NCBI GenBank assembly: GCA_951804985.1
Contig: OX638130.1
Coordinates: forward strand, 122,649,593 to 122,713,592
DNA: 64,000 nt
Direction: 5' to 3'
Source: Dryomyza anilis
Taxonomy: Eukaryota > Arthropoda > Insecta > Diptera > Dryomyzidae
This document shows positions 39,588-50,690 of this stretch, piece by piece. The first letter of the stretch is position 1, and each line of letters starts with the position of its first letter. A program made the translations under genes and the position numbers. The notes below the pieces were generated by a model that saw only the letters and a program-made list of their open reading frames with translations, had not been told where the DNA came from and did no database searches.

Positions 39588-40373
39588 GTAAACGCGTTAA
39601 TATAAAATACAATTGAAAAATTATTAAACAACATTTTATTTAAAAAAAAAAAACAGTGAGAAATTAATTTTCGATGGGTTAATCATGGTTGAAGTATATA
39701 CAGGTTAAGTCATCTTTAAAATTTAGGCGTAATTTACTTTTTTTTGAAAACTGTTTGAAAGTCTCTATATTTGTTTACGAAAAATTTAAAACAGAACATC
39801 AATGCTTTGTTTACAATTTCACAAAATTAAAAAAAATTCAAAACTCTAAAATCATCAAATCTCAACATTTAAAAAAGTTAAAGACCTTCATGACTTTAAA
39901 ATGAACCATCGTGTATATAAAACGTAAAATAGTTAATTTGTGCAGTGAAATTTTAATAAAATAGTGAAAATTAAGTGCAAAAAACATAACCTTTAAATAA
40001 ATTTTAAAATGACAATTGATTGTTTTATTTTCAATATTTTTTTTCTTGACATTCTCAACGTTCTGTACGCCAACTATCTGTCTAGATGAACTAACCTGTA
40101 TATACTTCAACCAAAGACTATACTTCAACCATGGCCCATGGACTAATTGGACTAAAATAATTTGATTTGGCAACACTGCTGCATACAATTTTACTTCGAT
40201 ACTTTTTTTTAATTTGGAAAATGCAACACTGACATAGAATACCATATAAAATAGTAGAGTTGGCAACCATGTTTTAAAACATTCAAAACAATCTTTTGAC
40301 TCTTTGAGGATGCAACTTTTGGGACACCAGTTTATTTTGTTTATTTAAATTTATTAAAAACACTAAATTATAA
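39588..40373. other. Region upstream of ANKLE1 with GGCAACACTG motifs
   Basis: A gene-free stretch. Close to the gene, GGCAACACTG at 40169 and TGCAACACTG at 40222 (with TGGCAAC at 40260) resemble motifs upstream of two other housekeeping-type genes here. Confidence 0.45.
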
Positions 40374-43300
40374 ATGGAACAACGTGCTAACTTCTTGGCG
40401 CTCTGCCTGCTCGATGCGCTGGAGGATGAGGAAGAAAGGTATTTATGCAAAAGGACATCTATGAATCTAACTAATTTTAAAACTTCTGCAGTGATGTACA
40501 CAACATTCTCAACAAGTATCAGGTGGATCCAAGTTTTGTGCAGCAGGAACGCGGCATTGCGCCGCTGCACTTTGCCTGTGGCATGCCGAACCCCAAGTTG
40601 TCGCTGGATATAACACGCACCTTCCTCAAGGTCGGCGGTAAGTGCAACGACGCATGTGTTTTTCCTTTATCATTAAATCAACAAAACTCGAGTAAATAAA
40701 AAATATCAATAAACAAACAACTTTATGCAGCGGATGTCAACGTGCGCAGTGATGAGAATATGACGCCGTTGCATGTGGCAGCAATGTATGGACGCGTGGA
40801 GATTGTGAAAATGTTGCTAGTAAGTTTAATTAAAAAAACTGCCTTTATCACATTATTTCTAATATTTTGACTATTACAGCAACATGGCGCACAGCTGGAT
40901 GTTTTCGACGATGAACGCAAAACACCGGTGCTCTATGCCATCGAAGAGTGTCACTTCGAGGTTGTCATTTTAATGCGCGATCACATTTTCGTGGACAAGT
41001 TTAAGCGTAAGCAGTGCGCACTGAAGCCGCCAGAGCAATCGCTGTTGTCGCAAACCAAATTCGACCATTCGTTGCAGCAACGTGCTGGCGCAGTGCCGCC
41101 GCTGCAGTTGCAACATGTGTCCACGCCAACGCGTGTTTCGGCAGCATCGCCTGTTATAAATAAAAACCTGCTGCAGGTGGCTTCGGCGGAAGAGTGTGAT
41201 GCACAATGGACGCCGAATCGTCTGCATTATAACTACGATGTCACCTCGCCGTACTATATAAATATCACGCATCGGCGCCACAAGCCGCAGCCCAAGTTTC
41301 CGTCAGCGAATGCGGCAACTTTAGAAGAGCCTCAAGAGAACGGAACACCGTTAGAAGAACCGTCAGAGATGGAGGTAAATTTGCTTTTTACTTTAGTAAC
41401 AACACCATTTCTAATTGAGAGAGATTCGCCCATTTTAAATTCAGAAAATAACAAATGTAATTTTTACATTTTAAATTGAGAAAATAACAAATGTAATTGA
41501 GATTTTCACATTTTAAATTGGGAAAATTTTAAATGGAATGGAGATTTGTATTGAAAATTGTGAAATCACAAAATGTATATTTAAATTGTTTATATATTGA
41601 CGTCAACGATTGGGCGTTTGTTCAATCGTGAGATCCATGGTCTATTCTCAATTTAATTTATTGCCAAAATCTCAACATGCCATTTTCATTGGGATTTTTT
41701 ACAATTTCAAATGAAAATTTTAAATTTCATATGGATTTTTGTCAATATAAAATATAAATCTCAATTTCATTTGGTTTTTTCCCCATTTAAAATGGAAAAT
41801 CTTAATTTTATTTGGAATTTTCTCAATTTAATTTGAAAATTCTCATTTGGAATTTTACTAATTTCAAATTAAAAAATCTCAATTTCAGTTGAAAATGGTG
41901 TAGAACAATTTGTTAATTTTACATTTCAAACGTAGATATAACATTTTAATATTTCCGAATCGTAAAAATGGCTACTAAGGTGTATCATTCATTGAAATAA
42001 AAGTCTGTTCTTGAAGATTTATCCTCCTCTATTTTTACTTTATATAAAATTTGCATATTTTCGAAGCCAGTAGAAGAATTATACATGGTTTCAAAAGAAA
42101 TCGTTTAAATTGTGTCTATTTTCTTCTTACAGGCACACAATAGCTCTGCCTCCGCCGACACCGCCACGGAATCCATCAATATATTCACGCTAACCGAAGA
42201 TAATCTGCGTGAACTGACGCACAAGGCGCCGCTGGCCGAGAGCTCGCGCAATTCGCTCATCAACACATGGCGCGAGAAAGTACAGCGTTCACGCGCACGC
42301 GCCTCCATACTACAACAATACGACGACATCGAGGAAATGTTGGAGCAGGTGATGGCGCACGATCATCTCAATTTTACCAACATTGAGCTCAAGTCTAAAA
42401 CGCCGCCGCAGGATGCCATTGAGGTGGACAGTGGCGCTTGTGGCAGCGCTTCGCACGAGTCTTTTGTTGTTATTGACAACGGTGGTGGTGGCGTCAGTGG
42501 AGACATCGTCGATGATACTGAATATGCGCAGTTGCCGCCTGCACGTGCGCTACCCAATATGTCGCTGGGACAACTAATACAACAGGTGGCAAAAGCACAA
42601 CTGGCAGAAAGTCCCGAACCACCTGCACCAGAGCCGCAACTAGACAGCAGCTATCAAACGGTGCCAGAGTTGACGGCATCACCAGAAGGCACTAAACAAC
42701 AGCTGCAAGTGCCCACTGTACATAATGGGAGCACCGAATGTCCGGCGCCACATGATGCGAGCAACTTTATACGTTCACCCAAAAGTGGTGAATACTATCT
42801 GCAGATGACGGAGGCCTATGTGCTGACCGACGACGATAATGGTTTGGTCTTCTACGAGACAAAGTTGCCCATCAATCAGGGCAACAAAATAGCGCTGCAG
42901 CGTACGCCTGCGGCGCGCAAAGAGTTGGATACAACATTCACCAGTCATTCGACGAATGTGACGTTGCCGCTGGACTACGAGACGGATGCGTTGCGCGCAG
43001 AGTTGACTACATTGGGTGTGCCACCAGGTAGGAGTAACCTTTAATCAATTGGGTATATTATTTAAATTCTATATCAACTATAGGTCCTATTACCAAGAGC
43101 ACTAAGCGCCTCTACATCAAGCGTCTGGTCAAGTTTAAACGCAAAACGCTCGCCATGCAGGAGCAGCAACGACAAAATGCTGCCAGTGAGACAAGTATGT
43201 AGTGCTCAGGCATTTATTAATCAAAAGATTTATTTGGTTTTTTTTTTTGTTTATAAATTTGAAATGTTTTTGTTCAAAATTTCCACAACAAAATTAATTA

Positions 43301-46300
43301 TTTTAAATTTTTCGTGGCAACGTCAATTTGCGCGATTGGCATTCAAATACAAGAAGCCCAGTGCGTTAGATTTTTTTTTTAATTTTTTCTATTTTTTTAA
43401 TTTTTTCTATTTTTTTAATACTTTGTTTCCAGAATTCTCCGTTGAGCTGCATCGCACCGTGCGCTCTGATATCGCCTTTAAACGCATCTCTGAATATATG
43501 CAGTATGAGACGCAATCGATGTCGTACTTTGCCAACAATCAGCAGAAGAAACAGATGCGCGAGGGTCATCTGAAGCAGAGCTTCATCTATATGCTGATCG
43601 ATCCGCGTATTTCGTGTAATTTACCTGGCGAGAGTGCGGTGAGTAACTTTTATTTATTTGAAATCAATATTTAAAATATTGGCTTTCTTATAAAATATGA
43701 GAAGGATGAGATCACTTTACATAGTGAGAAATTCTGGTTGCTATAAGCATCTCGTGCATCATTTCTTCGTTGTTTAAATAAAACTAGCCAAAATTCATTT
43801 TATTTAAAACAAAATTTGCAAGTTTTTGTATCTATACAGTAAAAAGTAGTGAAATTAGCTTTCATTTGAGTCAAATATTAGCCACGAGATAAAACCCTAA
43901 CGAATAACGTCTTCGGTTTCATCCACGTTTGTTTTTTTATAAACAGGGCTAGTTTGTTTAGGCTTTTGTATATAAATGCATTTTTTGCCAATTTTTCAAT
44001 TATTTAAAATTGATTTTTTTTTAATATTTTCTTTTAAATATTGTTTTCGAATCTGTTGTATTAAGGGTGTGTGAGAATTCGACTAAATTGCTGACTAAAC
44101 TTAATTGAACGGCATTTCATTGATCGCCATTCGGTAACCGGTAATTGTTAAAGTCCATAATCAATTGAATATCATATGTCTGTTTGCTGTCATCCAATTT
44201 AGTCTGCTCGAAAATTTGCTAAATTGAACTGCATTACCGACAAAATTAAGTTTATTCAGTAATTTAGTCGAATTCGCAAACACCCTAAAAAAATAATAAA
44301 TACTAGCTGGACCCGTGCACGACTCCTGCAATTCCCGGTAGAATTCATCCCCGTAGAATTCTTCCCCGTAGTGTTTTTTCAGTAGAAGTTTTAGTGTGGT
44401 GAGTTTTAGTGTGATGAATTTAGTGTGGTGAGTTTTAGTGTGGTGAGTTTTAGTGTGGTGAGTTTATGTGTGGTGAGTTTAGGTGTGGTGAGTTTAGGTG
44501 TGGTGAGTTTAGATGTGGTGAGTTTTTGTGCGGTGAGATTAAGTAAGATGAGTAACATCAAATTTTAAAGTTTAGTTGAAATCGATATCATTACGGCTGA
44601 GATATAGCGTACTTAATTTTTGGGTTCTATGGGAGGTGCGACTACCCTTTGCCCTATCTAGTTTATCTATGGTTTAGGATACTCCATGGACTTTATAGCA
44701 TAGTAATGCAAATTTTCAGAAAAATACATTCAGTGGTTTTGCTATGAATCTGAATTATACACCATAAATAAAAATGGGCGTTAAAGTGAGCGTGGTCAAC
44801 GAAAACTATGTAGTGACCTTCTCCTGGGTCTGTAGAATATATATTCCAAATTTTAAGATAATCCGTGCACAGGTGTACGTTTGTATAGCGCACAAACAAA
44901 CAGACGGAAAATGAGTTTTATATATATAGATTATCTGTTCAAAATATTTTACAATCCAAAATCTGTGACGTTTTAAATATTCTTAGTGAGAATGAGGCCC
45001 TTCGTAATGCCTTGTAGGCTTATTAATTACATTGGAAATAATAAAGAAGAAAAAAATAATATTTCAAAAACGTAAAATCTAACAAAATAAATACGATTTA
45101 TTTACGATTATTGTAAATAACGAACGTTTAGCGTTTCAAAATTATCAATTATTTCGATCATTTTGCTCCTAAAAACGATGATGAATGTCAATGAAAAAAA
45201 CAGTCATATTAAGGACTTCAAAGAAAGTAAAGCAGATAACAAAAAGTTAGTAATTTTGATCTAGAACAAAATGCGAAACGTTATCTTTGCGGCTATAGTT
45301 TTTCAAGGAACGCAATGTTTATTATAAAAGTTATTAAGCATCGTTTAGATATCACAGAAAGGTAACTTTTTATAGTAAAAAAATCGTAAAATTCCCCATA
45401 GTAATATCAAACAGAGTACAAAGCTCTTACAGACTACTTAAATGGTACAAATTATATAAACATAAATTACTACAGATAATCAGGGGACTAATTACATGAA
45501 GAAATACAAAAATAAGAACAAAAAAAATTCAAAAATTCACTAACATTGACTCAAACACCATGTGGACCAACATTTAAGCACTTTAGATTGTCTTTGAATG
45601 ACTTCATAGAGGAACTAGCGAATAAATCAACATGATCAAGAACCATATTGGTTTCTTTAATACAACGAACGGTCGGATCATTACGTGAATAATTATTTAT
45701 TAAATTGTGTTCACGAAAATTTGTTCGGATGTAGCGATAGGGGTAGTAAAAGTCGATCAGATATTGGATTTGATTATGTATTAAATCTCGTATGAACATT
45801 ACTGAAGATATCTTGCGTATTTTTTCTAAGGAGTCCATATTAATTAAACAACATCCAGTGTAGTAGGATAATAATAATAATATAATAGTTTGGCGCTACA
45901 GTTCTGTATAGAACTTCGGCCGAGCTCTCTCACCATTTTGAGCTGTGCGTGTTATATTTGTACTCAAAGTGGTGGGACCTACAGTTTATTGCCGAATCCG
46001 AACGGCGGGTGAGAGCTTTTTCATAGGCAATGGTTTTACTCTCGTAGGTTTGCCATTTACTGACGAGAGGTAGCGCGGTATAGAAAAATGTTTCTATGAA
46101 AAGATGTTGTTAGCCCCAGTCCAGGCTTGAACCGGGGACCTTTCGGCTCGCAGTCCAACGCACTAACCACTGAGCTACCGCGGCTACTAGGATGGTCTTT
46201 CAAAATTCCAGTTTAATTTGTAAAAAATAAATCTGGTAAAGCTTTTTTTGAAATGGATTCAATCCTTATAGAGAAAATTAGATGCTGGATTCCAAATAGT

Positions 46301-48259
46301 GGAGCAGTATTCCAGGTGAGGTCTGACGAGAGATGGGGAGTTAAGGGTGTAAGGGTCGGAAAAGTCCGTAGCCTTACAAGTAATTAAGTCAATATGATCT
46401 TTGAAATTCAGTCTGGAATCAGTCTGGTCTTTTTTTGAGGACACTCTATCAAGTAATGGCGAGTTTATATAATATTCGCATTGAAAATTTTAGATCTTCT
46501 AAGAGTAAAACATTGACACTTAGACACGTTCAAAGGTAGATGATGCATCTCACACCACAGGGCTACAGAGTACATATCTTTTTGCAAAAGATTCTGATCA
46601 AAGACTGTTGTGATGTGCCTGAATATCTTTAAATCGTCGGCAAATAATAGGCAATGCGAATGATGTTTGACGAGAGGTAGATCGTTGATGAATAATAAAA
46701 ATAACAACGGACCTAGATGACTGCCTGGCGGAACACCTGATGTCACGTCAATTAGGTTTGAGCGGAAATAACCTATTGTACGATTAGAAAGATGTGATCC
46801 ACTTCAAGAAATAAGCGTGAAATCCGAGAGCAGAAAGTTTGAATAAAAGAATATTGTGATCTATAGTTGACATTAGGTTTTTTTGCAGCGTCATATTGTT
46901 TGCGGTTCCCGTGTTTTGTGCACCGTGTTTTTGTTTTAGCTCTCGAAAAGTAGTTAAGAGGATTGACTGAAAGTTCTGTGTAAGATTGATTGTCTAGAAG
47001 ACAACTTTTCGATTATGCCTTTTATTGGTTGACTTAAATATAACTTTTTGATTAAATTTTCAAGTCAACAACAAAGCGGACATTCGTAATCTTTTCAGAT
47101 ACATTTTGGATCACTTTTCTGACAACATTCGGATATCTGGTTTGGTAGTCTGAGTTTTGATCAACAATACCACGTATTTTTTATCATCAAATAAATATTA
47201 AAAAAATTGAGAAAACACAAAATCTATAAAAAATCAAAAATTTTATTTTTAATATAAACGTTAAACTGGCCATTTACTTTAAAAATTCAGAAATAAAGTA
47301 CAAGATTTGCTCAGAAAATGTTGGTTTGCAATACCCAATATACTAAATATATCTCAACGATATCTTTTATATCGTTTTCGGTATTAAAATGATAGATATG
47401 TTATCTATGTTACGTATTAACTCAATTTCGAAAAAAATGACCCCTTCTTGCATCGAACCCTTCAATTTATTTTATCTGAAATGTATTCTGAAAATGGTTA
47501 GAAAAATAAAATGCATTAATCTTTAAAGCATAACGTGCTAATAAACAAAAACTGGATAAGGAGTTAAAATTAGCATCTGTGAATTATATAGCATTGTTGT
47601 ATACTTAGAATGATCATAGCATATACCGATTAATTTCGAATGTATTTTAAATGTATGCCAATTATATTATCCTCAGTTCCTGCCAAAATTCGACGTCTGG
47701 CATCGCTTTCTGCAGTCCATCTTCTACGTGGGCAAAGGCAAGACCACGCGCCCGTACTCCCACCTGTACGAAGCCATGAAGACGCACTCGCGCATGCACA
47801 ACGTGCAATTGAATCCGGCGCAGAATGGCAAAAAGGTCTCAAGTAAGTTTTAAATATTCCAATATTTTTCTACTTGATTTATACAATATTTTAAATTGCC
47901 TACACCTAGTAAAAAAGCAGCCACTCAACATTGATCTCTTCAAATCGCCGCCAAAAAAATCCTGCGACAGCAAGAAACTCGATCGCATACTCAACATCTG
48001 GGGCAATGGCAACGGCGTCGTTTGTCTGCATGTCTTCCACAATATTGTGCCAACGGACGCGTATACGCGCGAAGCTTCCATGATCGATGCGCTCAGTCTG
48101 CAGCACTTGACAAACATTAAGCGCGGCGACTACTATGGCCCTGCACAATCGTGGACAATGAAGGAGAAAAAATATCTGGGCATTGCGCTGCTCTACAAGG
48201 CAATGCAAATCTATCTGGCCGAAGGCGAGTCGCAATTATCACCGAGTGATTTAATTTAG
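40374..48259 (+). CDS. ANKLE1: ANKLE1 / LEM-3-type endonuclease: ankyrin repeats, LEM domain, GIY-YIG nuclease
   Basis: Ten exons give 856 aa: 40374-40438, 40492-40637, 40731-40819, 40880-41374, 42133-43027, 43084-43194, about 43313-43360, 43433-43638, 47677-47842 and 47910-48259. Ankyrin repeats (GIAPLHFACG, MTPLHVAAMYGRVEIV) occupy about residues 22-140. A LEM-like segment (FTLTEDNLRELT, LINTWREKV) covers 275-315. The GIY-YIG nuclease lies at 660-856, with FIYMLIDP (667-674), FYVGKG (701-706), Glu795 in YTREA and Asn809 in LTN, all expected catalytic positions. ANKLE1 and LEM-3 cut branched DNA and chromatin bridges. The product is longer than human ANKLE1 because of an acidic middle. Exon 7 lacks an upstream AG (see findings). 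Intron 8 is 4 kb and full of transposons. It ends tail to tail with Prosalpha4, with AATAAA at 48397. Confidence 0.92.
41375..42132 (+). repeat. ANKLE1 intron 4 with AAATTGAGAAAAT / ATTTTCTCAATTT words
   Basis: Between about 41430 and 41900, words such as TTTTAAATTGAGAAAATAAC and ATTTTCTCAATTTAATTTG recur in both orientations. This is the same style as the word-repeat blocks elsewhere. It explains why this intron is longer than its neighbours. No clear ends were found. Confidence 0.45.
44064..44286. mobile_element. MITE with AGGGTGTGTGAGAATTCGACT ends
   Basis: The ends AGGGTGTGTGAGAATTCGACTAAATT and (inverted) AGGGTGTTTGCGAATTCGACTAAATT match over about 30 bp. The 223-bp unit has no coding frame. 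A half copy lies at 62967-63050. Confidence 0.8.
44303..44930 (-). mobile_element. Helitron-like element in ANKLE1 intron 8
   Basis: Minus strand: starts TCTATATATATAAAACTC after A, as at 13563. It ends GTCCAGCTAG before T, with a one-mismatch copy of the palindrome upstream. It holds a short array (44385-44545) of the 15-bp GTGGTGAGTTTTAGT unit and one diverged body segment (GGGAGGTGCGACTACC). No protein gene is present. Confidence 0.72.
45551..46890 (-). pseudogene. Decayed jockey-like non-LTR retrotransposon, reverse transcriptase part
   Basis: Read on the minus strand from 46890 down: a DHNILLFKLSALGF-type start, then VTSGVPPGSHLGPLLFLLFINDL and FADDLKIF (the RT catalytic FADD in place of the common YADD). 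A thumb-like RPHLEYCSTIWNP segment follows (46259-46444). After a SINE insertion, a C-terminal part continues (45551-45838, LEKIRKISSVMF). The 5' part (ORF1, endonuclease) is missing. Stops or frame changes occur between the open pieces (for example near 46460), so it is dead. The motif order matches the jockey clade. Confidence 0.82.
45870..46187 (-). mobile_element. tRNA-headed SINE, full copy nested in the LINE
   Basis: Minus strand: GTAGCCGCGGTAGCTCAGTGG (box A) at 46187, GGTTCAAGCC (box B), then AACAACATCTTTTCATAG. A body of about 220 bp and a 3' tail of ATT units (45885-45870) follow. The target duplication TAGGAT lies at 45864-45869 and 46188-46193. Related copies are at 61830-62066 (body and partial head) and 11502-11640 (head). 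The pol III boxes, trinucleotide tail and target duplication define a SINE. The element interrupts the reverse transcriptase pseudogene, so it inserted later. Confidence 0.85.
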
Positions 48260-48549
48260 TTAGTGTTTTGCTGGTCATATTCTATTATTTTTTTTAGTAC
48301 AAATATTTTATAGGCTCTATATATTCGAATAGTAGTTGATAAAAAAAAAATTATATTATATTTATATTTTTATGTGCAAATTAAGCTGTAAGTAAATAAA
48401 GCTAAAGTTTTAAAAATGACAATTTTAATTTGTTTTTTTATTTCCGCATACAGAAAGCTAATAAGTAACTTATTAAATCAACCACAAATACAAAATATTA
48501 TAATTCCATGTTTTTTTTTTTTTATTTTAAAGTGCAGCTACTACTTGGC

Positions 48550-49488
48550 TCACTTCTTCTGCTTTTTCTTTTCGGCCTCCTCTTCCTTCTCCTTCTCGAT
48601 GATGGCTACATACTTCTCAATGGTTTGCGGGTCAAGCATTTTCAGCGGTTTGTTCTTCTCCATGACGGCGATTTCAAGGTTTTTCTGTCCTGTCTGCGCC
48701 ACCTCCAGCAGCGCTTTGATGGCCAACTTGACGGCGCCATTTTCAGAGGCCACCTCATCGTCCTTGTAGTGCTTCTCCAGGAATTCGCGCACTGTCTTGG
48801 CCGAGCGACCGGTGGCATTGGCCTTCCACTCGTAGTAGATGCCAGACGGTTCTGTTTGGAACAAATGTGGCGTGCCGTCCAAGTCAAAGCCGCCAATGAG
48901 GCAGGAGATGCCGAAGGGACGACGACCATTGCTTTGTGTGTACTTCTGCTTCAGTTGCGCTATGTAGCTGTGGATAGAGGAACATTAAAAATGAGCCCCA
49001 AAACTGTTTCATACTATAACCTACCGTGTTATGTACTCCAACGTCACTGGATCCTCGACATTAAGTTTGTGACTCTGGCACTCGACCTGTGCGCGATTAA
49101 TCAGAATACGCGCATCGGCTGTGAGACCAGCAAACGCCATAACTACATGGTTGTCGAGCGGACAGATCTTGCGTACCGTGCGTTCCTCCTGCAGCTTGGC
49201 CACCGATTTCTTTTCGACACCCAACACGACACAGCTAGTGCCACGCACTCCGACCTGCAGTAGAAAAAACCAATGTCAAACAATTATAATCAATTTTTTA
49301 AATTATTCTTTTTTAGTATTTCATGTCAGTGTTTTGTAGGTTATGTTGTCGCTGCAACCAAACAAAAATATCGCCAATTCACTCACCGCAGTCGATCCCT
49401 TGCGCACAGCCTCCTGAGCGTATTCCACCTGCAGCAAATGACCATCCGGCGAGAAAATGGTGACAGCACGATCGTAGCGGGCAGACAT
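48550..49488 (-). CDS. Prosalpha4: 20S proteasome subunit alpha type-7 (Prosalpha4), 249 aa
   Basis: Three exons, 49488-49387, 49254-49025 and 48967-48550, give 249 aa, the length of the Drosophila protein. The N-terminus shows the alpha-subunit signature [46 protein letters not shown] and [13 protein letters not shown] follow. The Lys/Glu-rich tail ends KKKQKK, a nuclear-localisation-like end typical of alpha 7 (PSMA7). The subunit forms part of the outer ring that gates the 20S core and has no protease site of its own. The stop lies only about 290 bp from that of ANKLE1, and both poly(A) regions share this gap. Confidence 0.97.
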
Positions 49489-49962
49489 ATTTTATTTCTG
49501 TGTTTTCGCTTTTTAAACAATTTATTTCCACACAAATCTCTTCAACTCTTAACAGCAAACCCAAGAAATCTCCAAACACCGACGATGATTGCAAAAAATC
49601 CAAAAACTGTTTGTCAGGCAACAGTATTGCCAGCAGAATATAATGTACCGCCAGTGTTGCGTATTAAGTAACTAAAATTGTACCATCAAATAATAAAAAC
49701 GAACGATTTAAAATAAAAAAGTACGTTGTCAAATAAATGTTTGTTTTTCAAATGTACCACAAAATTTTAGAAACGTATCAAAAAAATGTCTTCAAAAGGT
49801 ATAAAATGTTCCAGTCGAATCCAAACTGACGAGCATAAAAGAATAAAATAAAGGACAGATGACAACATTTTCAAAAGGTACAAAATTTCTCCGACTTTCA
49901 AAATCGACAACCCAAAATATTTATAACTTTTAAACGTACGTTTTTGTTTTAAAGTACGATAT
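49489..49962 (-). promoter_or_regulatory. Upstream region of Prosalpha4 with a GCCAGTGTTGC motif
   Basis: About 165 bp before the start codon, GCCAGTGTTGCG (49650-49661) is the complement of the GGCAACACTG word found before ANKLE1. A second CAGTATTGCCAGC lies at 49622. No TATA box is seen. This fits a housekeeping-type promoter; it is inference. Confidence 0.35.
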
Positions 49963-50690
49963 ATCCCAGCCGGCCAAACTATCATAAACGACCTCGTAAA
50001 TGATAGCAAATATTCGTAAATAATGAATAAAACAATCGTATACGAGAATCGTAAATGATTCGAAAACGCATACAGTTTCGTTCTTAATTTGTCCATCGTA
50101 ACGAGGTATCATAAACGAACTAAAAACACTCATATATGATAAATTTTCGATTGTTTATGATCGTAAAATACGATTATATACTCGTTATAAAAGATGTTTT
50201 TTGTTCGTAAACGAACTCGTTTTTAATATTTTTTACGATTAAATTTTAATCGTAAATGATAATCATTTTTAACTCTTTTACGAGCTTTTTCCTACTTTTT
50301 TAACGATACAAAAAAAAATTACGTAAATGCATTTAAATTTTATATTAAGCTCCCAAATTCATTTACATACTTCATAATTACAGCAAATGATATAAAGTTT
50401 TCAGCAAAACAATTTACTTAATCTTGTTAAAAATATTGAACATATTATGTATTTTAAATGAACTTTTGATTAGAAAAACAATAATAAATTTTGACAATCT
50501 TTTTTTACGATTTAAACACTCGAAAAATACGAGCCATCGTTATTTACGAGCCAAATATGATTGTTTTTTTCATTGACATTTATCATCGTTTTTTACGTGC
50601 AAAATGATCGAAATTTATGATTATTTTGAATCGTAAAATGATCGTAATTTACGATAATCATAAAAAATGTGTGTAGGTGCCGACTGGGAT
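49963..50690. mobile_element. 728-bp word-repeat element (TCGTAAATGAT) with ATCCCAG ends
   Basis: The ends ATCCCAGCCGGCC (49963) and GGTGCCGACTGGGAT (50690) are inverted. The body consists largely of TCGTAAATGAT, ATCATTTACGA and TCGTATACGA words in both orientations, densest near both ends. The middle (50290-50500) is AT-rich and free of them. No coding frame is present. It is probably a non-autonomous DNA transposon of unassigned class. Confidence 0.7.

Larger units (their letters stand above)
43639..47676 (+). other. ANKLE1 intron 8, 4.0 kb, transposon-filled
   Basis: Donor GCG|GTGAGT and acceptor CCTCAG|TTC bound this phase-0 intron. It separates the two half motifs (FIY and FYVG) of the nuclease. 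It contains a MITE (44064-44286), a Helitron (44303-44930), a LINE fragment (45551-46890, antisense) and a SINE (45870-46187). The rest is AT-rich without features. Confidence 0.85.

Noticed and set aside
40970..41281. Minus-strand frame opposite ANKLE1 exon 4
   Set aside because: A shadow of the coding exon; the plus frame has correct phases and domain content.
46100..46187. A functional tRNA gene on the minus strand
   Set aside because: Box A and box B are present, but the acceptor and anticodon stems pair poorly and the sequence continues into a SINE body with tail and target duplication.
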